This document shows, one piece after another, positions 59,401 through 64,000 of a DNA stretch of 64,000 nt; positions within the stretch are counted from its first letter, which is position 1; the number at the start of each line of letters is the position of its first letter. The notes under the pieces were generated by a model. It was not told the DNA's origin and did not search any database. It saw only the letters and a program-made list of their open reading frames with translations. This stretch comes from Bactericera cockerelli (Eukaryota > Arthropoda > Insecta > Hemiptera > Triozidae), in NCBI GenBank assembly GCA_024516035.1, contig CM044956.1:10296878-10360877 (forward strand). The letters run 5' to 3'. The position numbers and the translations under genes are program-made.

Positions 59401-59783
59401 TATATTATCTTGTAATATATCATTGTATCATTATAATATATCATTATATCTTGTCTTTTCATTACTATTATTTTCTGAGGAGTATTATTATATGTTTGTC
59501 ATGGTAAATAACCTAGCCAAAATTTTGAAGTACCTACTTAAAAGTCCTGGGAAAAAATTTATGATGCATAAAATATACTGATTAACTATCTAGAATAAAC
59601 AAGTAAAGTCTACCTCACTGTTTCCCCCTAGAGCCCTAGACCGACGCGACGCCTATCACTTCGTACCCATCTAACAGGAGTGGGAGAGTGGAGAAACAGT
59701 ACCTCTACATATTCATTTTGCTTTGATCCTTGATCTAAACTTTGATAATAATGCGAGGGTAAGAGGTGTCCTCTTGAAGTCAT
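32193..59783 (-). CDS. XAB2: XAB2/SYF1 pre-mRNA splicing factor gene (16 exons seen, 3' end missing)
   Basis: XAB2 (yeast Syf1) is a nuclear HAT-repeat scaffold of the Prp19-associated/intron-binding complex, also tied to transcription-coupled repair. I joined 16 minus-strand exons by splice sites and phase: every junction is AG/GT and the coding phase is kept throughout, giving 2536 nt, or 845 codons. Landmarks that fit the family include [10 protein letters not shown] near the start, [44 protein letters not shown] and [17 protein letters not shown]. The human protein is about 855 aa, so only a short last exon should be missing. The introns contain arrays built from the gene's own splice junctions. 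I prefer XAB2 to CRNKL1, another HAT protein, because the whole order matches. Confidence 0.93.
32381..32510 (-). mobile_element. SINE fragment next to the exon 16 acceptor
   Basis: This is the 3' body and ATT tail of the common tRNA-derived SINE, lacking the tRNA head. It begins only about 18 bp from the exon, so it supplies part of the intron 15 acceptor region. Confidence 0.7.
32511..33450. other. Intron 15 part with SINE-like pieces
   Basis: It contains tRNA-like boxes on the minus strand near 32575-32640 and 32940-33000, and a segment (TTTTTCCTCACGAGGTATGAG) shared with 22400 and 63000. There is no gene. Confidence 0.5.
34839..35029 (-). mobile_element. tRNA-derived SINE inside the minisatellite
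   Basis: This copy keeps the ATT tail, the body and most of the tRNA-like head (GGCTGGGTTTCGAAACC complement), but is cut near the 5' end where the array resumes. Confidence 0.75.
35408..35560 (-). mobile_element. 5S-SINE fragment inside the minisatellite
   Basis: After a long T run the insert shows GTGGGGTTTAACGTCGCTTT to CCAGCCTGAGTGGGGCC and a short AGCCAGCGTCACGAGAA end. The array units restart directly after it. Confidence 0.7.
36443..36645 (+). mobile_element. SINE-like repeat with (CAA)n tail
   Basis: The segment runs GTCTGGCTGGGGGACGTTAA to CTGGCTGCAACAACAACAAC. Similar copies are at 50843-51106 (plus) and 51122-51262 (minus). I do not identify an RNA ancestor. Confidence 0.65.
36782..36902 (-). 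CDS. XAB2: XAB2 exon 15
   Basis: It reads [18 protein letters not shown], then [17 protein letters not shown], joining SVQAGYNTQ of exon 14 and the Ala codon split with exon 16. Acceptor CTCTCAG, donor TTCG|GTGAGT. Length is 121 nt. Confidence 0.9.
36977..37172 (-). mobile_element. tRNA-derived SINE in intron 14
   Basis: A complete copy: ATT tail at the left, body, GGCTGGGTTTCGAACCCGTG and CCACTGAGCTACCGGGACAG at the right. Confidence 0.78.
37173..37737. other. Intron 14, unique and low-copy sequence
   Basis: Apart from a tRNA-like minus-strand piece near 37410-37490 (GAACCCAGGTCACC), I see nothing coding here. Confidence 0.45.
37738..37993. mobile_element. pogo-like MITE in intron 14
   Basis: It starts CAGTCGACCCTGG after TA and ends CCAGCTTCAACTATA. 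It has the family's TATAAGAGAACTC and GAGAACT-like inner sequences. Confidence 0.6.
37994..38020 (-). repeat. Duplicated exon 14 end plus 5' splice site
   Basis: Twenty-seven bases are identical to 38187-38213, the last coding bases of exon 14 with its donor CAG|GTGTGT. The copy lies 193 bp downstream in the intron, next to the MITE end. Confidence 0.85.
38195..38370 (-). CDS. XAB2: XAB2 exon 14
   Basis: It reads [36 protein letters not shown] and [18 protein letters not shown], one of the best conserved parts of the family. Acceptor TGTTCCCAG, donor CAG|GTGTGT. The Gly codon is split with exon 13. Length is 176 nt. Confidence 0.93.
39175..39319 (-). CDS. XAB2: XAB2 exon 13
   Basis: It reads [20 protein letters not shown], then [20 protein letters not shown] and ETKL. 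Acceptor TTTTCCCACAG at 39320, donor CTAG|GTGAGG. Its first 15-20 bases and acceptor are the seed of the adjacent 40-bp array. Length is 145 nt. Confidence 0.93.
39320..39655 (-). repeat. 40-bp array of exon 13 3' splice sites
   Basis: Eight further units, spaced exactly 40 bp, repeat TTTTCCCACAG|ATGTTCAACATTTACA on the minus strand, each with a pyrimidine tract, an AG and the first codons of exon 13. None of the three minus-strand frames of the unit contains a stop, so all frames are open for over 130 codons and the exon 13 frame itself is open to 39652. Confidence 0.95.
40150..41744 (-). repeat. Array of ten copies of the exon 12 end with 5' splice site
   Basis: Copies of the last 105 nt of exon 12 lie at 40173-40277, 40315-40419, 40481-40585, 40623-40727, 40789-40893, 40931-41035, 41085-41189, 41239-41343, 41393-41497 and 41543-41647. 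Each is preceded (minus strand) by ACTCAG and followed by GAG|GTGAGTGAGT, with spacers made of (TGAGTCAC)n. All ten keep the 35-codon frame; differences are few and often synonymous. The pair 40315/40481 is itself duplicated as 40623/40789. Confidence 0.95.
41745..42017 (-). CDS. XAB2: XAB2 exon 12
   Basis: It reads [40 protein letters not shown], and the HAT repeat [20 protein letters not shown] ending LPEEMFE. Acceptor CTGCGCAG, donor GAG|GTGAGT. It is 273 nt, exactly 91 codons, with both boundaries in phase 0. Its last 105 nt are the array unit. Confidence 0.95.
42053..42315. mobile_element. MITE with about 31-bp inverted ends in intron 11
   Basis: The left end TTCGACCATAAAATGAGAAA and the right end TTTCTCATTCCATGGTCGAA are inverted with few mismatches, including AGGGGCGTAAGT in both arms. 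There is no coding sequence inside. Confidence 0.7.
42316..42540. repeat. 25-bp minisatellite in intron 11
   Basis: Nine units of TTATAACCGATTATTTATAC then CGACT, abutting the MITE on the left and a tRNA-derived SINE on the right. Confidence 0.85.
42541..42686 (+). mobile_element. tRNA-derived SINE (GATCGATAAGGC family)
   Basis: It contains GTGGTTTGATCGATAAGGCG and GGTGGTTCAAGTCCC, then TCACGAAAGTGATGAACACA and AATATGATAAC. It is an intact relative of 25421 and 29862. Confidence 0.7.
42689..42892 (-). mobile_element. tRNA-derived SINE with (ATT)n tail
   Basis: A complete, somewhat diverged copy in minus orientation, from the ATT repeat to CCACTGAGCTACGGGGACC. Confidence 0.75.
43013..43205 (+). 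repeat. Interspersed repeat shared with 57420-57590
   Basis: AAGATGAGTGTTTCACAG, GCAATGAAACAGGAGCTAC and TGTAGCCTGCCCATCCC occur in both places. The 3' part (GCGCACCGGAAGGTA) also recurs near 51974-51990. Confidence 0.65.
43540..43718 (-). mobile_element. 5S rRNA-derived SINE
   Basis: Read on the minus strand it contains AGTTGAGCAACGTCGAGCGA, GGACTTGGATGGGAGACCAT and the body CGTTGAGGCTGGAAGAGG. The GGATGGGAGACC string is very close to real 5S rRNA. Confidence 0.75.
44059..44065 (+). promoter_or_regulatory. TATA box of the nested lysine-rich gene
   Basis: TATAAAT lies 29 bp before the ATG at 44094, leaving room only for a very short 5' UTR. Confidence 0.4.
44094..44639 (+). CDS. Nested antisense gene: lysine-rich, cysteine-capped charged helix protein
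   Basis: This 181-aa intronless frame lies in XAB2 intron 11 on the opposite strand. Residues of about 40-140 are almost only Lys, Glu, Arg and Gln ([17 protein letters not shown]), a likely single charged helix. The acidic N-terminus ([20 protein letters not shown]) and C-terminus ([15 protein letters not shown]) contain most cysteines. Its GC content and AAG/GAG codon use differ from the surrounding AT-rich intron. A TATA box upstream and AATAAA words at 44765-44774 support expression. Composition recalls insect sperm-tail or chromatin proteins of the mst101 kind; this is a guess. Confidence 0.55.
   Translation: MSHMSCYDSENAQDDMCDEEDSVEFCPTQIQGPPRNPKEESKLRKQKNKEAKKKRKQLVKECKKKAREIKKEYKKKEKERQKKEKERRKKIKDYEKKKAKQEKACKKERDKCEKAKEKDRKQKEKEKLKRLKEKMKIKCESLKYAHQNDDDCEDVQFDDCCQRASAKINNTNKNVLGGRRC
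44640..45295. other. Intron 11 remainder
   Basis: It contains the 3' flank of the nested gene (poly(A) signals at 44765-44774) and AT-rich unique sequence. No other gene is seen. Confidence 0.5.
45296..45409 (-). CDS. XAB2: XAB2 exon 11
   Basis: It reads [20 protein letters not shown], then [18 protein letters not shown]. Acceptor GGTTCCAG, donor AAG|GTATTT. It is 114 nt, 38 codons, phase 0 on both sides. Confidence 0.93.
45410..46624. other. Intron 10 with an internal tandem duplication
   Basis: Two copies of about 170 bp (46096-46262 and 46283-46450) share TGTCTGGCTTAG, ATTTGTCAATTTCTTCCTCA and GTCCGCGTCGCGTCGTC. A CGCGTCG-rich word and the nearby TTCTAATATTAAAAATCGG recur inverted near 24770-24925. 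No gene is seen. Confidence 0.55.
46625..46842 (-). CDS. XAB2: XAB2 exon 10
   Basis: It reads [20 protein letters not shown], then [20 protein letters not shown] and SFGTFK. Acceptor TGATTTCAG, donor AAA|GTGAGC. The Val codon is split with exon 9. It is 218 nt and much more GC-rich than the introns. Confidence 0.95.
46843..47391. other. Intron 9, distal part
   Basis: AT-rich unique sequence with a partial pogo-like MITE at about 47229-47275 (CAGTCGAATTTGGATATAAG). No gene is seen. Confidence 0.45.
47392..47522 (-). mobile_element. 5S-SINE fragment in intron 9
   Basis: It shows AACGTCCTGGATTAGGACGG, TTTACCCTTCATTCGCTGG and CACCCAGCTTGGGCAGGGCC, which is the body of the family without a head. 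Confidence 0.55.
47641..50645 (-). repeat. About 60-copy array of the exon 9 end with 5' splice site
   Basis: A 50-bp unit and a shorter 42-bp variant alternate over 3 kb. On the minus strand each reads CTAGACAAGGCGACCCTGG, then TGCCCTATACTAAAG|GTAAAC, that is, the last coding bases of exon 9 and its donor, followed by TAGGCTGATC. The array runs straight into the real exon at 50646. The GTAAAC donor is kept in nearly every unit. Confidence 0.95.
50646..50790 (-). CDS. XAB2: XAB2 exon 9
   Basis: It reads [20 protein letters not shown], then [20 protein letters not shown] and ATLVPYTK. Acceptor GCTCGCAG, donor AAAG|GTAAAC. It is 145 nt. The last 36-40 nt are the seed of the 3-kb array downstream. 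Confidence 0.95.
50843..51106 (+). mobile_element. SINE-like repeat with (CAA)n tail in intron 8
   Basis: This longer copy shares TCTGGCTAGGGGACGTTAAA, GGCTTATAAAGAAAAGTCC and the CAACAACAA tail with 36443. An inverted partial copy follows at 51122-51262. Confidence 0.65.
51122..51262 (-). mobile_element. SINE-like repeat with (CAA)n tail, inverted copy
   Basis: It starts TTGTTGTAACTAGCTTGGC and ends GAACTTGGGCTCTTTAT, mirroring the copy just to its left; the two could fold back on each other. Confidence 0.65.
51749..51921 (-). CDS. XAB2: XAB2 exon 8
   Basis: It reads [20 protein letters not shown], then [20 protein letters not shown] and DIIRTYTE. Acceptor TGATTACAG, donor GAG|GTAACT. The first Glu codon is split with exon 7. 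Length is 173 nt. Confidence 0.95.
52408..52555 (-). CDS. XAB2: XAB2 exon 7
   Basis: It reads [20 protein letters not shown], then [20 protein letters not shown] and PTPDEE. Acceptor TTCTCTCAG, donor GAAG|GTAAAG. Length is 148 nt. This is a highly conserved HAT repeat. Confidence 0.95.
52640..52750 (-). mobile_element. 5S-SINE fragment in intron 6
   Basis: It shows TTTCAACTGTATGGTCATAT to CCCAGCCTGAGGGGGACC, the body of the family, directly joined to a pogo-like MITE. Confidence 0.55.
52747..52940. mobile_element. pogo-like MITE, uninterrupted copy
   Basis: It contains ATATAAGAGAACTCAAGGG, then GGTTAATCTTATTAAGAGTT twice, and ends GGGTTCAACTGTA. It serves as the empty-site reference for the piggyBac-like insertion at 28645. 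Confidence 0.7.
52982..53096 (-). CDS. XAB2: XAB2 exon 6
   Basis: It reads [20 protein letters not shown], then [18 protein letters not shown]. Acceptor TTCTTCTAG, donor AGG|GTGAGC. The Arg codon is split with exon 5. Length is 115 nt. Confidence 0.95.
53097..53890. other. Intron 5 with a broken SINE
   Basis: Two parts of the ATT-tailed SINE (about 53430-53510 and 53762-53860, minus) are separated by a 250-bp AT-rich insert. No gene is seen. Confidence 0.5.
53891..54075 (-). CDS. XAB2: XAB2 exon 5
   Basis: It reads [20 protein letters not shown], then [20 protein letters not shown] and SQNPDKI. Acceptor ATCCCCTCAG, donor CCG|GTAAGT. Length is 185 nt. Confidence 0.95.
54113..54450 (+). mobile_element. 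Tandem pair of tRNA-derived SINE heads in intron 4
   Basis: The first copy (54113-54194) holds only the tRNA-like part; the second (54235-54450) is complete with body and ATT tail. Both have the same small internal duplication GGTTCCAGAGGTC, and a TTTATTTAGTTACACTTTAT spacer repeats around them. So the head was duplicated after insertion or the SINE inserted next to a copy of itself. Confidence 0.75.
54451..55315. other. Intron 4 remainder
   Basis: AT-rich sequence with a short inverted pair around 55165-55205 (AATTTCTGCCATTTGC / GCAAATGGCAGAAAT). No gene is seen. Confidence 0.5.
55316..55513 (-). CDS. XAB2: XAB2 exon 4
   Basis: It reads [20 protein letters not shown], then [20 protein letters not shown] and [20 protein letters not shown]. 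Acceptor GTTCTCAG, donor AAA|GTGAGT. It is 198 nt, 66 codons, phase 0 on both sides. Confidence 0.95.
55514..56266. other. Intron 3
   Basis: AT-rich unique sequence. Nothing coding or repetitive stands out. Confidence 0.5.
56267..56390 (-). CDS. XAB2: XAB2 exon 3
   Basis: It reads [20 protein letters not shown], then [20 protein letters not shown] and K. Acceptor TGATTTCAG, donor AAG|GTACCT. The Ser codon is split with exon 2. Length is 124 nt. Confidence 0.95.
56391..56963. other. Intron 2
   Basis: It has a short tandem duplication at about 56429-56512 (AATAATATGGAAAACCTAAT twice) and A-runs. No gene is seen. Confidence 0.5.
56964..57112 (-). CDS. XAB2: XAB2 exon 2
   Basis: It reads [20 protein letters not shown], then [20 protein letters not shown] and ERSLKELPG. 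Acceptor TATTTTCAG, donor GGGAG|GTAAGA. It contains the EEDLPYEEE signature of the family N-terminus. Length is 149 nt. Confidence 0.95.
57113..59702. other. Intron 1 with scattered repeats
   Basis: It includes the repeat shared with 43013 (57420-57590), a tRNA(Ser/Leu)-like SINE (about 58330-58495, minus) and a plus-strand open frame of 124 codons at 57518-57892 that I cannot assign. That frame begins inside the repeat, so I do not call it a gene. Confidence 0.5.
59703..59783 (-). CDS. XAB2: XAB2 exon 1 with start codon
   Basis: Beginning ATGACTTCAAGAGG at 59783, it reads [20 protein letters not shown], then KQNEYVE, and ends GAG|GTACTG. It joins in phase 0 to [10 protein letters not shown] of exon 2. 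The A at -3 (AGCATG) is a favourable start context. This N-terminus is less conserved, so the assignment rests on phase, donor and position. Confidence 0.75.
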
Positions 59784-60471
59784 GCTGTTACAGAGATCAC
59801 AGACGGCAACATTTATCCATTTTTACTTATGTAACCAAATTCTTAGTAAGGTACGTATCGTATTTGTGTTACAAATTCGCCGTCTATCTATCACGCTACT
59901 GAGGTCGGTTTTTTGTTTTAATTAAAAGTTATCATATTTGTGTTAATCACTTTCGTGATGTCAAAATTACTTAAATTCACTTTAATTTATCCTGAACTTG
60001 GGACATGTTATAAACCTTTGTCGTATAATAAACATTTTTATAAAAATTGTTGAAAAAAAAAGAACTTGGGACTCGAAACACAAATCTCGTCTACTTCTAT
60101 TATACTCCTTGTTCACAGCTACAAAAAAATTGCACTAGAGTGAGCTACTTATTTGATATTCCAAAAATTCTTTGAATATTTTTAAACTTGGCTAATTTCG
60201 TCTAATCTTGAACGAAATTTTTATTAGGATTTTATTCAATTTATCACCTGTAAAATTAGAAAATTGTCATTTAATAGCCAACGAGTCTATGGAGCAATCC
60301 CACCCCAACCTGCAAAAACCTCATGAACGCCTCCCATTAGCGCTAAAACTTCACCTAGTGTCCAAAGTTCGAACTAAATAAGTAAATAACACAGAAAACC
60401 TCGATGATGGACACAGAGAAAATAAAAATGTCAACCGCCAAAGAATTTTATTTTAAATTGTAAATTTGTTT
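59784..60471. promoter_or_regulatory. Upstream region of XAB2, candidate promoter
   Basis: This interval lies between the XAB2 start and the end of the upstream small gene. It has an inverted tail piece of a tRNA-derived SINE near 59935-59985 and a TATCATATTTGTG word, but no clear TATA box. Promoter function is inferred from position only. Confidence 0.35.
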
Positions 60472-60708
60472 TTATATTGCCCAATTTTCTTTCTGATAGT
60501 GAATTAAAGGTTCGAATTTTATAGTTTTCGTACGGGAAAGTGATTTCGTGCCTTGGATTATACCCACCAACATTTGGATACCTTCTAATGATCTAGCTGT
60601 GGAGTTGTAACCCAGTGACATCAGTGCTAAAAGGTAAGCATTTCCCCCCCTACTTTTGATTGGTTTTTGGGCATTTTCAGCAGAAAGCCATTCTTTAATA
60701 TGTAACAT
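60472..60708 (-). CDS. Small unrecognised protein upstream of XAB2
   Basis: A 78-aa frame from the ATG at 60708 to the TAA at 60472, followed by AATAAA about 20 bp later. The sequence (SRGGNAYLLALMSLGYNSTA, IQMLVGIIQGTK, IKFEPLIHYQKENWAI) has normal amino-acid balance and a mixed polar/hydrophobic pattern, unlike the low-complexity frames around it. It could be a short gene or the last exon of a longer gene to the right. No family is recognised. Confidence 0.4.
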   Translation of the reverse strand: MLHIKEWLSAENAQKPIKSRGGNAYLLALMSLGYNSTARSLEGIQMLVGIIQGTKSLSRTKTIKFEPLIHYQKENWAI

Positions 60709-61552
60709 GTTAGGTTAGGAGTGACTAGGAATAGATTTTTAAGAGCCAATTTAACCATAGGCTCATCTAAATGAGGATTATGAAACCCTTGTTTATAGAT
60801 CCTGAACAAGTAGAGATCTAGAGGAAAGCTCAGTCAGCAATAATAATCCATTGGTTTGAACCTCTGGTAAAAGATTTGCACCTGGTAAATCAAACCAGTA
60901 GAACTTGAAATGTCATTTTAAAAGGAAAATATGCTTACTAGCCATAATATGGGTTTAGAATTATAGAATGGAGTTACTCTTCTTAGGAGCTTAAGAAATG
61001 TAAACAAGTTGCAGTCACTGGTAAAGTTTCATTTCTACTTCATGTGAGTCATAAGTTTATAGCTAACCTGAACTTGGAAGTGATTTTGTATTGAAATCAA
61101 GAACTATTTCATGAATTTAACAACTTCTTAAATTAATGTACTTTATCTTCATGTTCCAGGTTCCATAATCTTTTAGTGAAGAACCAATTCAGATGCAGAG
61201 TCTAGCTGTCAAGGTAAGATTATTTAAGGGGAGTCTCTCTTATCAAGGAAACAAATTTTAACCAATAGTGAAGTGAAAAAATAAATTTAATTTGATAGTG
61301 CTGTGCTCTGTTTAATAAAGTAAAGTGAAAAAAGTGATCTTGTGCTATAAATTGTGTTACCTAATTCAAGCTAGATTCTCATGTAATTTCATGGAGTTTC
61401 ATTTTTAGTAAACTTTAAACACATTTATTTACAGGAATTATAATTAAATTGAAGTAATATTTTTCTAACAGAAATTCTGAATCATCCAAGTATAAAAGTA
61501 GGTAGTTTGTTTACCTAACAATTTTATTTTCCTCAATATCATCTTTTTTAAC
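60709..61552. other. Mostly unique sequence with one exon-like piece
   Basis: A plus-strand segment at about 61160-61213 is bounded by TGTTCCAG and AAG|GTAAGA and contains an ATG seven codons before the donor. It could be a first coding exon of a rightward gene, but I cannot extend it. Nothing else is seen. Confidence 0.35.
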
Positions 61553-61614
61553 CCAGATGGGGCTGACGTCCTTCCAGAAGGACGTCCTTCTGGAAGGACG
61601 TCAGCCCCATCTGG
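61553..61614. repeat. 62-bp perfect palindrome
   Basis: The 31-base half starts CCAGATGGGGCTGACGTCCT and ends TCCAGAAGGAC with its centre at GGACGTCC; the other half is the exact reverse complement. Each half itself holds GACGTCCTTC / GAAGGACGTC, so it can form nested hairpins. Flanking bases are not palindromic. Confidence 0.95.
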
Positions 61615-62034
61615 TGAAAGGTACTACATTGTAGATTTTTCGAATTAACTCAGCTTGTTGAGGTTAGTTGGCGACACCTTAAGCTCTTTGTTTTGAGTCC
61701 GAGTGATAAGTTGTCAGCACTTATTTTGATTCAGGACTCAATTTATATCACTCCAAAAAAATAAAACAAAAAATTTCACCGCGTTATCTGGGTTAATTTA
61801 TAACAAAAATAGATGTGAGTAAATAAATAAATAAATGTACAATGGTATCATGTTTTAACAAATATAATTTTATCTTCTTGCCTATATCAATAAAACAACT
61901 AACATACATTCATAGATATTCCTACAAATATCAATTGGGTCAGTTGCTTAGCTCTGAGGTCAAATGAGCCATTATTCCTGAAAAGAAATTATCAGTTATA
62001 CTTTAACTAATTTTAATCAAAATATCAATCCTGG

Positions 62035-62660
62035 TCAAGTGTTATGCACTACGCCTGTTTGAGTATTGAGCACCCTGCTGAATGGGCTCACTGAGGTTCA
62101 ATCTACAAGAATACAGTGGGCCCAGAATGCATTTGTGTGGTACATGTACAATGCCAATTGTTGGGAGCATATCACTCCATATTTCAACAGGGCTTGATTG
62201 CTCAGGGTTGAAGTAAGGAGGAAAATCTCTGCTTTCTATTTTAAATCCTCTTCACACAATCTCCTTCTTATATCTTTACTCAATACAACTTCTGCTCCTC
62301 AATTGTATCCAGAGTAACTCCTAGATCCCATGACCTACAAGCCCCTTCTTACAACAGTGTCTCATCTTCTAATTCTTTTTATATTCACTCTATATTTCAC
62401 ACCTTTCACTGTATGAGTGTTAGTATGATACTTTTTAGTCTCACCTTGGCAGTATAAACTAGGTAATTTCTATTCTATTACATATTATTAAAAATTTACC
62501 AAGATGTAAATAAAATAAAATTAAATCTCTGGAACAAAGTAACATAATATCTTACCCTTAGCTCTCTATCTCCTTATTCATTCAGAACCTCATTACTTCA
62601 GGCTGTCAGTGAAGGTCACCTTACCCTGGCTATTCCAGGCCTCTTGGATTAAAAATAAAC
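62035..62660 (+). pseudogene. Decayed LINE reverse-transcriptase C-terminus
   Basis: Broken frames read LLNGLTEVQSTRIQWAQNAF, then WEHITPYFNRA, a KISAFYF segment and, after an AT-rich insert, LWNK and SLLQAVSEGH. This is the order seen at the end of LINE ORF2 proteins (QxxQNxxxR, ...SLWNxLP). Several stops interrupt it. It is a different element from the LINE at 1-22250. Confidence 0.5.
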
Positions 62661-64000
62661 ATAGTTAAAAAAATAAATAAATGAGTTCTTGTTTTGTGTC
62701 AGTGTCTTTAACAAAACACTAACTGTTTTTCAATAAAAGTAACAATATAACAAAGATAATATAAGTATATTTTTTCTAATCTTGTTTCCTTGGTAGAGCT
62801 TGTATTTCATGTTCATATCATTCTCTGAATTGTAAATTAGATTTAGGTAGGAAATACAACTGTTCTTTTACAAATTTTATTGTTTTTTGTGTTTCTATTT
62901 TTTTAATTCTCTCTCATACAACTAGTGGTGACTGGTAATAAAAAGTACAAGAAGAGTTTTTAAATGTTAAATTATTATCAGTATAAAAATTTCACTCATA
63001 CCTCGTGAGGAAAAGTGAGTAGCTGCTTTAATGTTAGCAGCAACCAGTGGCGAAATTCTAGGCAATTAGGATATTAAAGATACGGAAAAGTTCTGTAAGT
63101 CTGTGCTACCCACTAAAATTGTGATATAATAACACAATGAAACACATTATTGTTATTATTCCTATTGCTATGTCAAATTTAAACACAATATTAAACACTA
63201 CTGTCCCAATTCAAAAGGAAACTAACTTAATACCTATTTACTAGTCACCTTTAGATAATGTGTTCTAGGTTGTTAATAAGGTCTAGAAAGGAACACTTGG
63301 GACCAGGCACCCACAGCTACACATAATAGCTAACCTGCTAACCCTTACATGTTCTATCTACTTCCTAATTCTAAACACATTCTTACCTTCTATGATTCAG
63401 AGAATTGAATGAACATAATTTCAAGTTAAAGAGAAACTTCCCCTGCATGTTCGTTTTTGAGAGAATATTTTAGTACCCACTTCAAGATTGTTGTCATTTT
63501 GATACTGAAAAACAGATCATTTAGAAACTACAAAAAATGCTACCTAACCTACCCAACTAAGATTTTGATGCAAGAAGCTGTTTGTAAAAATCGCAACCAG
63601 TGGTGGTGTTACAGTTATAATAGAGAACATATCCTGGAAAAAAGATATGATTAGGAATCTCATAAATGGTAATCTACTGACTAAAAGTTGTCACATAATA
63701 GCAAATTTTGATCTTTCTAGTTAAAAGTAATCAAATCTTGCAATTAAATTTTGATCCACTTTTTAATTTGACTACTCGAAGACATAGGTTCAAACTTACA
63801 TTTTAGAGCTACATATTTGTACTCAGCTCTAGGGAGGTTTTGATCCCTGAGGCATTGTACAATTTTCATTGTGATGATTGTGTGCAAAACCAACTTCAAT
63901 AGTGTTAATTGGTACTAAAATATAACCTCGAATTTTGCATGATCTTAAGCCAAATTATAACACAGGATTATGATTTCAGGAATTTTAATAGTAAAAATAA
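62661..64000. other. Right end of the window, no gene seen
   Basis: AT-rich sequence. At 63000-63120 a repeat piece (CCTCGTGAGGAAAAGTGAGT... GCAACCAGTGGCG) is the inverse of segments near 22350 and 32840. Short frames have no family resemblance. Confidence 0.5.

Noticed and set aside
32193..59783. XAB2 as a pseudogene
   Set aside because: All 16 exons keep phase, splice consensus and conserved residues with no internal stop, so a functional gene is far more likely.
32193..59783. CRNKL1 (crooked neck) instead of XAB2
   Set aside because: Both have HAT repeats, but the order [26 protein letters not shown] and SVQAxYNTQ is that of XAB2/SYF1.

Overview
The window is animal nuclear DNA, most likely from an arthropod and probably an insect. 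This is inferred from the low GC content, the intron-rich gene with metazoan splice sites, the Polinton gene set, and the FP-domain style of the LINE ORF1. The sequence alone does not fix the species. Three blocks can be told apart.

Block 1 (1-22250) is a nested pair of mobile elements. A plus-strand non-LTR retrotransposon (LINE) has its ORF1 at 2-835 and its endonuclease/reverse-transcriptase region split in two (888-1023 and 19403-22209). The split is caused by a complete Polinton/Maverick at 1030-19396. The Polinton has 1.32-kb terminal inverted repeats (TIRs), 5'-AG...CT-3' ends and a 6-bp target duplication GAAGTC inside the LINE endonuclease reading frame. It carries the full self-synthesising gene set: retroviral-type integrase with a chromodomain, protein-primed DNA polymerase B, double-jelly-roll major capsid protein, penton-like minor capsid protein, adenoviral-type protease, a PLA2/pX-like protein, packaging ATPase and a DUF8207-type protein, plus six or seven proteins I do not recognise. 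The polymerase (two breaks) and the protease (one break) have frameshifts at present.

Block 2 (22251-32192) is mostly repeats. It holds a 100-base assembly gap, 5S-rRNA-derived and tRNA-derived SINEs, a hAT-like element with an 8-bp target duplication, a piggyBac-like element inserted at TTAA into a pogo-like MITE, and a MITE plus a SINE both inserted into another SINE.

Block 3 (32193-59783, minus strand) is one host gene: XAB2/SYF1, a HAT-repeat protein of the spliceosome. I reconstructed 16 exons whose phases all match, about 845 codons against about 855 in the human protein, so probably only a short last exon is missing. The introns contain large tandem arrays. Three of them are built from the gene's own exon-intron junctions: 10 extra copies of the last 105 nt of exon 12 plus its 5' splice site, about 60 copies of the end of exon 9 plus its 5' splice site, and 8 extra copies of the exon 13 3' splice site. 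A fourth array starts about 12 bp from the exon 15 donor, and the exon 14 donor is duplicated once. This repeated seeding of arrays at splice junctions, in a gene for a splicing factor, is the most unusual feature of the window. A small lysine-rich ORF with its own TATA box and poly(A) signals lies antisense in intron 11.

The right end (59784-64000) has a small unrecognised ORF upstream of XAB2, a 62-bp perfect palindrome and a decayed LINE fragment.
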